From NCBI GenBank assembly GCA_029259995.1, contig JAJDEC010000168.1, positions 1 to 6,803 on the forward strand: DNA of 6,803 bases, written 5' to 3'. A program made the position numbers and the translations under genes. Below the pieces are notes generated by a model. It worked only from the letters and a program-made list of their open reading frames with translations, was not told the origin of the DNA and did no database searches. Of this stretch, positions 1 through 5,727 are shown piece by piece; position 1 is the stretch's first letter, and each line of letters opens with the position of its first letter. Origin of the DNA: Phycisphaerae bacterium (lineage in GTDB: Bacteria; Planctomycetota; Phycisphaerae; UBA1845; UTPLA1).

Positions 1-2
1 CT

Positions 3-914
3 TCTCAGACTGTATTCAAGGTTCTCGAACTGACGCGCGATGCGGATTGCGACCTTCGTGTGGTCGCAAACGCCATCAGTCGCGACGCCGGCTTGACGGC
101 GCAACTGCTCAGAGAGGCGAACAGCGCCCTCTATGGTTTTAATTCGGCGACGTCCAACGTCGGCGATGCGTGCATGCGCCTTGGTCTCAAACGCGTCCGC
201 GCAGCCGTGATCAATCAACACGTGGTCGACGGCCTGGGGCGTGCGAAACCGGACGGTTTCGACACATCCAAATACTGGCAGGCCGCCTTTGCGACGAGCG
301 TTGCCGCCCATGACATTTGTCAGGAAGTCCTGCCGCAGATGGCATCGTCAGCGACGACGGCCGGCCTGCTTTGCGATTTCGGGATCGGTCTGCTCGCATT
401 CGGCATCCCCGCGAGATACGCCGGCGTGCTGCGACAACTCCGCGCCCCGGAAGCGATGCCCATTCATGTCATCGAGCGACGCGAACTCGAATTGACCCAT
501 GCGGATGTGGGGGCTGCCATCCTCGCCGACTGGAAGCTCGAACAGGAGATCATCGACGCGGTTCGTCTGCATCATGTCGATCCGTTGATGCCGAGCGACG
601 AGTCCCTGTCGAAATTCACATGTGCCGTCGCGGCGGCAGCAACACTGTCGGACATCGCGCTCAACGGCCCCGAAATGGAGGCCGTCGGTCTCCTGTTCGC
701 GCATGTCGAAACGCTCAGCAAGGAGCCCGACGCGCTCGTACAGAAACTGCTGGACGGCATAGTGACGCACATTCAGCAGACGGCCGAAGTGCTGAAGATC
801 GAATTGGGGTCGATGGATGCCATGAAGTCGAACTTCGAATCCCTCTCGAACGACATTCCCGACTTCAGCGCCAGCATGTCCTTCAAGCCGATGGATCGAT
901 CCAAATTCCAATAA
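3..914 (+). CDS. HDOD domain protein, 5' partial
   Basis: The reading frame is open from base 3 to the TAA at 914 (303 codons), and the true start lies left of the window. Homology to HDOD proteins already begins in the first visible codons (TVFKVLEL, then ISRDAGLTAQLLREANSALYG), so the start should be upstream of the internal GTG at 60. HDOD domains are helical, HD-like but usually non-catalytic domains found in signalling and regulatory proteins. Here the position of the catalytic His-Asp reads LLCDFG, with Cys for His, which fits a non-enzymatic domain. The later stretch HADVGAAILADW followed by AVRLHH matches the second conserved HDOD block. After about residue 230 the sequence becomes an alpha-helical tail, probably coiled, ending in a Ser/Asp/Phe-rich tip. 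An N-terminal partner domain could exist outside the window. It converges on the bactofilin gene. The family call is firm; the cellular role is unknown. Confidence 0.85.
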   Translation, partial: SQTVFKVLELTRDADCDLRVVANAISRDAGLTAQLLREANSALYGFNSATSNVGDACMRLGLKRVRAAVINQHVVDGLGRAKPDGFDTSKYWQAAFATSVAAHDICQEVLPQMASSATTAGLLCDFGIGLLAFGIPARYAGVLRQLRAPEAMPIHVIERRELELTHADVGAAILADWKLEQEIIDAVRLHHVDPLMPSDESLSKFTCAVAAAATLSDIALNGPEMEAVGLLFAHVETLSKEPDALVQKLLDGIVTHIQQTAEVLKIELGSMDAMKSNFESLSNDIPDFSASMSFKPMDRSKFQ

Positions 915-947
915 GACGCCTTCTCGATCGCCATGGAGCGCACGAAG

Positions 948-979
948 CAGCGCGATCTGAGTCGGATCAGACCGCGCTG
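948..979 (+). terminator. Stem-loop terminator candidate after the HDOD gene
   Basis: A 7-bp GC-rich stem (948-954 with 973-979), one A-C mismatch, then a further 5-bp stem (956-960 with 967-971) closes a 6-base loop, starting 34 bases after the HDOD stop codon. There is no T-run after it on the plus strand, so it is not a canonical intrinsic terminator. It may protect the 3' end or stop transcription with a factor. The pairing is seen directly; the function is inferred from position. Confidence 0.45.
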
Positions 980-1121
980 TAAAGAACCGAATGGTTTGCG
1001 TGCCGAAGCCGGCCGGCGTTACGACGCAACGTCGCACTTATGCGGCGCCGGCGCGACACAGTCGTCTGGTGACTCGCGGCGTGGTTCCTTTACCAAGTTG
1101 AAATGCAAAATGGTTCATCGA

Positions 1122-1187
1122 CTGTGGTACAGGCCTCCGGCCTGTGGCGAACCGGCGAGTCGCCGGATCCACAGAATGAATCATTCT
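1122..1187. repeat. Multi-arm palindromic element between convergent genes
   Basis: An outer stem CTGTGG (1122-1127) pairs with CCACAG (1169-1174). It encloses two perfect hairpins: ACAGGCC (1129-1135) with GGCCTGT (1139-1145), and CCGGCGA (1152-1158) with TCGCCGG (1160-1166). Together these form a three-way-junction shape. A further 7+1+7 palindrome (AGAATGA at 1173-1179, TCATTCT at 1181-1187) sits 10 bases from the bactofilin stop codon. The 'ACAGGCC TCC GGCCTGT' arm resembles dispersed REP-like palindromes. The element may also end transcription from either convergent gene. The structure is seen in the sequence; repetition elsewhere in the genome is an inference. Confidence 0.55.
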
Positions 1188-1197
1188 TCCTGTCGAC

Positions 1198-1686
1198 TTA
1201 GGAACTGGCCGGAATGCGGGCGTCCTGCACCTTGGGGCGGCTGCCGCTGCTGTCGTCCAGGCGTCCGGGTTCTCTGGAAACGGGCGTGGGCGTGGGCTGG
1301 CTCACACTCGAAGGCCGAAATGACGAAGCTGGCGATGACGAGCTGCTGGCCGACGTCTGACCAACGACGACGTTGCCTACAAAGATTGCGCCATCCGCAA
1401 TCTCCAGACGACTGGTTCGCAGGTCTCCCTCGACTTTCGCTGTTGCCATCATGTGCAGCTTCTCAGAAACCGCGAGATTACCTTTGCATGTGCCTTCGAC
1501 GCGGACATTCGTCGCCTCCACATTGGCCGTCACGCAGGCGCCTTCGGCGATGTGCAACGTTCCCTTGGAGTGAATGTGCCCTTCGAAGTTGCCTTCGATT
1601 CGAACGCTTTTGTCAAACGACAGCTCGCCCTTGAAGTTCGCGTCGGCGCCGATGACCGTGGGGGATTCGCCGTTCATTTCAGACAT
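1198..1686 (-). CDS. Bactofilin family protein
   Basis: The gene encodes a 162-residue bactofilin (DUF583/PF04519 type), a polymer-forming cytoskeletal protein that folds as a right-handed beta-helix and assembles without nucleotide into scaffolds at the membrane. Residues about 8-112 show the typical periodic pattern of short beta strands with glycines: TVIGADANFKGEL, VRIEGNFEGHI, GTLHIAEGACVTANV, VRVEGTCKGNL, and so on. Residues 113-162 form a Ser/Pro-rich, presumably disordered tail. A longer frame would start at 1719, but the ATG at 1686 is preferred because GGAGG lies 8 bases upstream and the bactofilin core starts just after it. The gene converges with the HDOD gene. A good promoter lies about 100 bases upstream. 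Bactofilins act in cell shape, stalk or polar organisation in other bacteria; which of these applies here is not visible. Confidence 0.92.
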   Translation of the reverse strand: MSEMNGESPTVIGADANFKGELSFDKSVRIEGNFEGHIHSKGTLHIAEGACVTANVEATNVRVEGTCKGNLAVSEKLHMMATAKVEGDLRTSRLEIADGAIFVGNVVVGQTSASSSSSPASSFRPSSVSQPTPTPVSREPGRLDDSSGSRPKVQDARIPASS

Positions 1687-1694
1687 GAATATTG

Positions 1695-1699
1695 CCTCC
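1695..1699 (-). promoter_or_regulatory. Shine-Dalgarno that sets the bactofilin start
   Basis: On the minus strand GGAGG is followed by 8 bases and then the ATG at 1686. The alternative start 11 codons upstream is not supported by the family alignment, so this site decides the start. Confidence 0.8.
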
Positions 1700-1789
1700 G
1701 AGCAAATTGATCGATACACGATCCGTCATGTGGATCCACCGCGCCACGTTCGTTCATCAAATCTGCGAACGTCGAAGCGGAAGCCCAGC

Positions 1790-1817
1790 AGTATATCAGC
1801 AATTTCTGCCGTCTCAA
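1790..1817 (-). promoter_or_regulatory. Sigma-70-like promoter for the bactofilin gene
   Basis: On the minus strand TTGAGA (1817-1812) is followed by a 16-base spacer and TATACT (1795-1790), 5 of 6 matches to each consensus box. Transcription would begin near 1783, giving a 5' leader of roughly 95 bases before the ATG at 1686. The match is seen in sequence; activity is inferred. Confidence 0.5.
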
Positions 1818-1890
1818 TCCGAAGTCTCACTGAGTATTCTGACTTACGACGTCGCGATGTACGCGTGCACGGAAAATATCTCACCATTCC

Positions 1891-1921
1891 CTGTGAAATC
1901 TTCTTCGAGATGATTTCACAG
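1891..1921. other. Long perfect inverted repeat between two minus-strand genes
   Basis: CTGTGAAATC (1891-1900) is perfectly repeated in inverse as GATTTCACAG (1912-1921), with an 11-base centre that can add three more pairs (TCT with AGA) around a TCG loop. It lies 95 bases downstream of the PrcB-like lipoprotein stop and upstream of the bactofilin promoter. No T-run follows on either strand. It could be a factor-assisted terminator, a 3'-end stabiliser, or an operator. The TGTGA...TCACA arms recall CRP-family half sites, but the spacing is far too wide. The rest of 1687-2016 holds no gene I can support. Confidence 0.5.
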
Positions 1922-2016
1922 TCGCACGGCTGGCGGCCCGGCGGGGCTGACACTGCCAACTGTCAGGGACTACGTGCGTCGATCGCTTTCGGTTCCAACG
2001 AATCTGAGGATCGCGA

Positions 2017-2514
2017 TCATCGGCCCGGGCCGAGTTCACTTTGCGACCAGCCACGCTGGCGCGGCGGGGGGCGCGTCGCGAACCCCGCGACGGGAAGATC
2101 GCATCGCGGGACAATCGCGATGCAATAGGGGCTGGCGGGTTGAAAGGGTGTGTCGACGGGAGGCTGGACAATTTCGACGTCCACGACCAGCCGTCCCCGA
2201 TCCCGGCGAACCCCGGCGATCTGAGCCCGGAATTGATCCGACGGCATGCGTCCCAGCGTCACAATCAATGCCATTTCCGATTCGAAATCGATGTTGAATT
2301 CTTCCAACGGAATCTGGGACAAGTCGGCGGCGTTTCGAATCGCGAGACGCATTGCCCGTTGTTCGTGGGAATGTGTGCGCGACCATTGTCGAATGATGGG
2401 CAGCGCCGCGCCATCGGTCGGGAGCTGATCCGTCAAACTCCGTTCGTCGAGACAGCCCGGGATGACGCCTCCCAAAGCCAGCACTGTGATGACCACCATC
2501 GACTGCCGAAACAT
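2017..2514 (-). CDS. Lipoprotein with PrcB C-terminal-like domain
   Basis: The gene encodes a predicted 165-residue lipoprotein. Residues 1-21 are a short basic start, a hydrophobic stretch (VVITVLALGGV) and a lipobox ending IPGC, so Cys21 would be lipidated and the protein held at a membrane facing the periplasm. Proline at the -2 lipobox position is uncommon but tolerated. Residues about 75-145 (MALIVTLG..., GRLVVDVEIVQPP..., then SPYCIAIVPRCDLP) resemble the PrcB C-terminal domain (PF14343-like), named after a protease-stabilising protein of oral spirochaetes. The usual 'PTGGY' turn is replaced by PSDQF. The ATG at 2514 is chosen over an upstream TTG at 2559 because AAGGTG lies 6 bases before it and the signal peptide begins there. 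It is transcribed away from the TPR-miaB pair. The domain assignment is from memory of the family; the function is unknown. Confidence 0.75.
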   Translation of the reverse strand: MFRQSMVVITVLALGGVIPGCLDERSLTDQLPTDGAALPIIRQWSRTHSHEQRAMRLAIRNAADLSQIPLEEFNIDFESEMALIVTLGRMPSDQFRAQIAGVRRDRGRLVVDVEIVQPPVDTPFQPASPYCIAIVPRCDLPVAGFATRPPPRQRGWSQSELGPGR

Positions 2515-2748
2515 AGATCGCACCTTGTTGGTTGAGACTGCCACGTGTTGGACCTTCAATTTCAGGGGTCGAATTGCGGCTGCATTCCGACTTCATCAGG
2601 CTGTTTGGCCCCGGAATTGAGTCACGATGGCCATTGTTGCACGCTCGCATGCCTTCGCAAGTCTATGGGGGCGAGCGACGTGTCCGACCGGGCGACGTTT
2701 GGCCTTGAAATCACTCGATAGGTCAAACCGCCAGGGGGTTCGACAATC

Positions 2749-2777
2749 TGGACCCGGCTTCGAGACGCGCGTATGAT
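2749..2777 (+). promoter_or_regulatory. Promoter candidate implying a leaderless mRNA
   Basis: TGGACC (2749-2754) and TATGAT (2772-2777) are separated by 17 bases, matching 4 of 6 and 5 of 6 consensus bases. The expected transcription start, 6-7 bases past the -10 box, falls on the A of the ATG at 2784. No Shine-Dalgarno precedes that ATG. The rest of the divergent gap 2515-2748 shows no gene, and I find no clear promoter for the minus-strand lipoprotein there. Confidence 0.45.
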
Positions 2778-2783
2778 TACTGC

Positions 2784-3341
2784 ATGACGCAACTTACAGC
2801 AATTTGCATCGCCCTTGCTTCGTTGTCGCACGCCCCCACGCCCCTTGGGAACCTGTGCCGCGACGTCTCTGCGTATGCCGATTCGTCTGCGATGCCGGAT
2901 GTCTCGTCGGCGATGTACGCGCCTGATGACGAAGGCGATGAGAAGCCCTCCCGGAACGCCAGTCTCCGCGATCGGGCGCTCGAAGCGATCAAGGCGCACA
3001 ATTTCGCCGAAGCAGAGAAACTCATTCACGAAGGCCGAAAGTCACGGAGCAGCCGCCGGAAAGATCAATGGCGAATCGTCGAGGCCCGGCTCGAACTCGA
3101 GCGCAATGAACACGCAAAGGCCGGGCTTCTTGCCATGGAAGTCGTCATCCTCCGCCCCAAGAGCGACGAAGTCGCCGCCGCGCTCTACTGGACAGCCAAG
3201 GCCTACGAAGGACTGGATCGGCCCGAGAAGGCCATCCAACTCTACGAAGAATGCCGCGCCCACAAGACGGCCCCCGACAGCCTCGTCAAAGTGGCAGGCC
3301 GACGAATCGACCAACTCCGTAAGACCCAAGAAGAATCATGA
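2784..3341 (+). CDS. Small exported TPR-like protein
   Basis: The gene encodes a 185-residue protein. Residues 1-17 (MTQLTAICIALASLSHA) look like a short signal peptide with weak positive charge, followed by an acidic, low-complexity linker up to about residue 58. Residues 62-88, 95-120 and 133-163 form helical pairs of tetratricopeptide type; the last (ALYWTAKAYEGLDRPEKAIQLYEECRA) is a clear TPR and the first (RALEAIKAHNFAEAEKLIHEG) is probable. TPRs bind other proteins; the partner is unknown. The stop overlaps the miaB start as ATGA, so the two genes are likely one transcript with coupled translation. No Shine-Dalgarno precedes the ATG, and an ATG at 2773 opens only a four-codon frame. If the N-terminus is not cleaved, the protein could be cytoplasmic or membrane-tethered. 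Fold call fairly sure; export moderately sure. Confidence 0.8.
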   Translation: MTQLTAICIALASLSHAPTPLGNLCRDVSAYADSSAMPDVSSAMYAPDDEGDEKPSRNASLRDRALEAIKAHNFAEAEKLIHEGRKSRSSRRKDQWRIVEARLELERNEHAKAGLLAMEVVILRPKSDEVAAALYWTAKAYEGLDRPEKAIQLYEECRAHKTAPDSLVKVAGRRIDQLRKTQEES

Positions 3342-4903
3342 AACCCGATCGCAGTGTCTATCTAGAAACGATGGGCTGTCAGATGAACGCCCTCGACAGC
3401 GAACTCGCGCTGGGTTCGCTCATGGAGCGCGGCTATCAGCTGACGGGCGATCTGCTGAACGCGGATCTCGTCGTGATCAACACATGCTCCGTCCGCCAGC
3501 ATGCGGAAGACAAGGTCTACTCCCGCCTCGGCCAGCTCAAGGGCAGCAAGGCGCCGCGTCGCGAAGATCAGATTATCGCCGTCATCGGCTGCATGGCCGA
3601 ACGCGACGGCGACGGCCTGCTCGACAAGATGCCGCACGTCGACATCCTCTGCGGACCGAGCGAACTCCATCGCCTGCCCGGTCTCATCAGCGACGTCGAA
3701 TCCACTCGCCAGCGTGCGATCGCCTTGTCCGGGCGTCTGCGCGAACAAACGACCAGCGCGATCGAACACGTTCCGCACGACGATCTCGAATCCCTTGACT
3801 CCAGCCGAACGTTCAGCGTCTCGCAGCATGCGGCCATGCCGAAAGTCTTCGGCCGCCATCAGGCGTACGTCCGCATCACGCGCGGTTGCAACAAGTTCTG
3901 CACCTTCTGCGTCGTTCCCTATACGCGCGGACCTGAGCAGCATCGACCGCCGGAGCAGATGGACGAGGAAGTTCGTCGCCACGCGGATAACGGCGTCGTC
4001 GAAGTGACACAGCTGGGGCAGACAGTCAATCATTACCATTTCGATTCGAAGGGCCCCGACGACACGAATTTCGCGCAGCTGCTTCGCCGCGTACATGATG
4101 AGGTCCCGCAGCTGCCGCGACTTCGATTCGTCACGAGTTTTCCGCGCGACTTCACGGACGAAGCGCTGCAAGTAATGGCCGAATCGCCGCGCATCTGCAA
4201 GTATCTGCACATCCCGGCGCAGAGCGGGAGCGACAGCCAGCTCAAGCGGATGAATCGCGGATACACGGCGGACGAGTACATGCGTCTGATCGATCGCGCC
4301 CGCTCGCTCATGCCGGATATCGCCATTGCCGGCGACATGATCGTCGGCTTCAGCGGCGAGACGGAAGAAGACTTCCAGAAGAGCCTCGAACTGCTGCGCT
4401 ACAGCAGATACAAGAATTGCTTCGTGTTCAAGTACTCACCGCGCCCCGGCACGAATGCCGATGGCCGATTGCCCGATGACGTCCCCGACATCGAGAAGCG
4501 CCGCCGCAACAATGAGATGCTCGCCGTGCAGTCGGAGATCAGCCTGGCGAATCATCAGGCGATGCTGGGCACGAAACACGAAGTCCTCGTCGAGGGGCGG
4601 AGCAAGGCGGAACTCAAGCGACAGGAGAGCGAGCAGGAGCGCGGCGGCGAGATCGATCGCGACGTGGAAACACTGGGTGACAAGCACCCAGTGGCACGAA
4701 GGATTCAGCTCGTCGGTCGAACGCAGGGCGATCAGATCGTTGTCTTCGACGGCGAGGCCGACTGGATCGGTCGCTTCGCCAACGTCGAGATCATCGCGGC
4801 GACGCCGTTTACATTGCATGGACAAGTGGCGGATGTATCCGACGTATCGCAGCACGTGGCGGCATCGGGGCGGGACATACCTCTGTCCGTACTTCGCGGA
4901 TAG
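3338..4903 (+). CDS. miaB: MiaB, tRNA ms2i6A37 methylthiotransferase
   Basis: MiaB is a radical SAM enzyme that adds a methylthio group to C2 of N6-isopentenyladenosine at position 37 of tRNAs reading UNN codons. The 521-residue product shows the N-terminal methylthiotransferase domain with cluster ligands Cys14 (MGCQMN), Cys50 (NTCSVR) and Cys85 (GCMAER). The radical SAM motif follows with Cys184, Cys188 and Cys191 (TRGCNKFCTFC, then VVPYTRG), and then LGQTVNHY, TSFPRDF, HIPAQSGSD and GDMIVGFSGET. A C-terminal TRAM domain spans about 412-496. It is longer than E. coli MiaB (474). The extra length is a charged insert at about 425-455 inside TRAM, some extra linker before the radical SAM motif, and a 25-residue tail. 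The start overlaps the upstream TPR gene as ATGA, with a weak AAGAAG before it. MtaB or RimO paralogues are less likely given the motif set. Confidence 0.95.
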   Translation: MKPDRSVYLETMGCQMNALDSELALGSLMERGYQLTGDLLNADLVVINTCSVRQHAEDKVYSRLGQLKGSKAPRREDQIIAVIGCMAERDGDGLLDKMPHVDILCGPSELHRLPGLISDVESTRQRAIALSGRLREQTTSAIEHVPHDDLESLDSSRTFSVSQHAAMPKVFGRHQAYVRITRGCNKFCTFCVVPYTRGPEQHRPPEQMDEEVRRHADNGVVEVTQLGQTVNHYHFDSKGPDDTNFAQLLRRVHDEVPQLPRLRFVTSFPRDFTDEALQVMAESPRICKYLHIPAQSGSDSQLKRMNRGYTADEYMRLIDRARSLMPDIAIAGDMIVGFSGETEEDFQKSLELLRYSRYKNCFVFKYSPRPGTNADGRLPDDVPDIEKRRRNNEMLAVQSEISLANHQAMLGTKHEVLVEGRSKAELKRQESEQERGGEIDRDVETLGDKHPVARRIQLVGRTQGDQIVVFDGEADWIGRFANVEIIAATPFTLHGQVADVSDVSQHVAASGRDIPLSVLRG

Positions 4904-4990
4904 GATTCATCGGCAAGTTCCAAGAATATTCTGGCTTCAGTCGGAAATACCTTCAGGATTCTCGAAAATCAAAGGCTAAGGAGTCGGCTA

Positions 4991-5140
4991 ATGAGACCTC
5001 GACAAGTACGCAGTCGCTTCACGATGTTCCTGTTCCTTGTCCTAGCTGTGATCGCGGTCTATCGAATCGGGTTCTACACGCCACACTACGAAGTGATTGG
5101 TGAACTCCCCCAAGAGCTCGCCTTTGAATTGGGCCGATAG
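4991..5140 (+). CDS. Small single-pass membrane protein, 49 aa
   Basis: This is a short gene below usual ORF cut-offs. AAGGAG (4978-4983) lies 7 bases before the ATG at 4991, and a TAG ends it at 5138-5140. The product starts with a strongly basic segment (MRPRQVRSRF), followed by a hydrophobic span (about residues 10-28, TMFLFLVLAVIAV), then YRIGFYTP and an acidic, soluble C-terminus. This predicts an N-in, single-pass inner-membrane protein. It follows miaB by 87 bases on the same strand and could be read from the same transcript. The AVYRIGFYTP stretch resembles the first transmembrane segment of SecY, but the SecY 'PLPG' turn and all later segments are absent. It is therefore either a stand-alone small protein or a decayed fragment. 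The strong Shine-Dalgarno and intact frame favour a real gene; no function can be named. Confidence 0.55.
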   Translation: MRPRQVRSRFTMFLFLVLAVIAVYRIGFYTPHYEVIGELPQELAFELGR

Positions 5141-5340
5141 AGTGCCTCGCTCGTCTCGGCGTGGCGTCCGTGGCTCGCTCCACCAGTTGGCAGGACGTCG
5201 CCGTGAGGACACGACGGCTCTAACTCGGGTTTCGTGGGCCGTTGATTCTTGCAAATGCGAAGTGAATCAAGAAATGGTTCATCACGGGTTTTCGGGGACC
5301 TATGGCCGCTCTTGCCAACGCGGCGGCTGCAATCCACCAA
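5141..5340. other. Intergenic stretch without a supported gene
   Basis: Frames cross this stretch, but none has a ribosome site or a recognisable product. It contains an inverted repeat TTGATTC (5242-5248) with GAATCAA (5264-5270). It also contains the 12-base word AAATGGTTCATC (5272-5283), which recurs at 1108-1119 beside the first palindromic element. The stretch leads directly into the paired repeat element at 5341. Confidence 0.4.
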
Positions 5341-5438
5341 GTCCCGCAAGGGACGACATGAAATTAGCCCAGCCTTTCAAAGGCTGGGGATGGGACGAGC
5401 GTTTCTTATGTATTGCCGTCCCGGTGGGACGGCGTGAG
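5341..5438 (+). repeat. Three-hairpin repeat element, copy A
   Basis: Three perfect hairpins occur in order: GTCCC/GGGAC with a GCAA loop (5341-5354), a 10-bp stem CCCAGCCTTT/AAAGGCTGGG (5368-5388), and GCCGTCCC/GGGACGGC with a 3-base loop (5415-5433). The copy ends in GTGAG. It aligns along its length with the reverse complement of 5459-5550. Elements with these palindromes resemble REP/BIME-type dispersed repeats. No transposase is in the window. Confidence 0.75.
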
Positions 5439-5458
5439 CCAGGCGCGTGGCACTCATT

Positions 5459-5550
5459 CTCATTCCGTCCCTACGGGACGGACATTGGTGTTTGGAACGT
5501 GCCCCAGCGATAAATCGCTGGGCTTTACTCATTGGATCCCTCCGGGATCC
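5459..5550 (-). repeat. Three-hairpin repeat element, inverted copy B
   Basis: Read on the minus strand it gives the same series as copy A: GGATCCC/GGGATCC (5550-5534), CCCAGCGAT/ATCGCTGGG (5522-5503), and TCCGTCCC/GGGACGGA (5482-5464), ending in ATGAG. Unpaired words ATGA and AGCCCAGC sit at the same places as in copy A. The two copies face each other across a 20-base spacer (5439-5458), as in a BIME. Stem differences between copies are compensatory. Confidence 0.75.
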
Positions 5551-5613
5551 TTCGCGTCGTACAATTCAAATTCCAAAGTGTGATACGTCGTCATCCCGCA
5601 AATGCAAGTTGAA

Positions 5614-5648
5614 CGAAAAATCCCGCCGGCGAAATCGCCGACGGGATT
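5614..5648 (-). terminator. Intrinsic terminator of rpsD
   Basis: On the minus strand a 7-bp stem (5648-5642 with 5625-5619), one mismatch and a further 6-bp GC-rich stem (5640-5635 with 5632-5627) are followed by a run of five T's (5621-5617, partly in the stem). It starts 79 bases after the rpsD stop. This is the most canonical terminator in the window. Confidence 0.8.
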
Positions 5649-5679
5649 GAATGTTGAAACGTGGATTGCCGAATTCGTA

Positions 5680-5721
5680 GGTCGGGTCATCGACCCGGCA
5701 GGTCGAGGCATCGCCCCGACA
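5680..5721. repeat. Tandem pair of 21-bp hairpin repeats
   Basis: Two adjacent 21-base units (5680-5700 and 5701-5721) match at 17 of 21 positions, and each folds into a hairpin around an ATC loop. Unit 1 pairs CGGGTC (5683-5688) with GACCCG (5692-5697). Unit 2 pairs GTCG and GGC with GCC and CGAC around one mismatch. They lie within 50 bases of the rpsD stop, between it and the terminator, so they would be in the rpsD mRNA 3' end. Confidence 0.65.
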
Positions 5722-5727
5722 AACCCG

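Noticed and set aside
933..1634. A 233-codon plus-strand frame over the bactofilin gene
   Set aside because: It is antisense to the bactofilin and crosses the stem-loops of the intergenic gap; the product is Arg/Ser/Cys-rich with no family pattern.
1892..1920. A CRP/FNR-type binding site
   Set aside because: The TGTGA and TCACA halves are 19 bases apart, whereas such sites have about 6 bases between halves.
1726..1959. A 77-codon minus-strand frame upstream of the bactofilin gene
   Set aside because: It has no ribosome site or domain and spans the bactofilin promoter candidate and the 10-bp inverted repeat.
3362..4210. A 282-codon minus-strand frame within miaB
   Set aside because: It is the antisense shadow of miaB, whose cluster ligands and radical SAM motif fix the coding strand.
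5097..5513. A 138-codon plus-strand frame, with a nested frame from 5249
   Set aside because: It translates straight through the palindromic repeat element; its peptide is set by the hairpins, and there is no ribosome site. Such frames over repeats are typical spurious calls.
5341..5720. A CRISPR array
   Set aside because: The repeats are palindromic, of unequal length, in both orientations and irregularly spaced, with no constant direct repeat separated by unique spacers.
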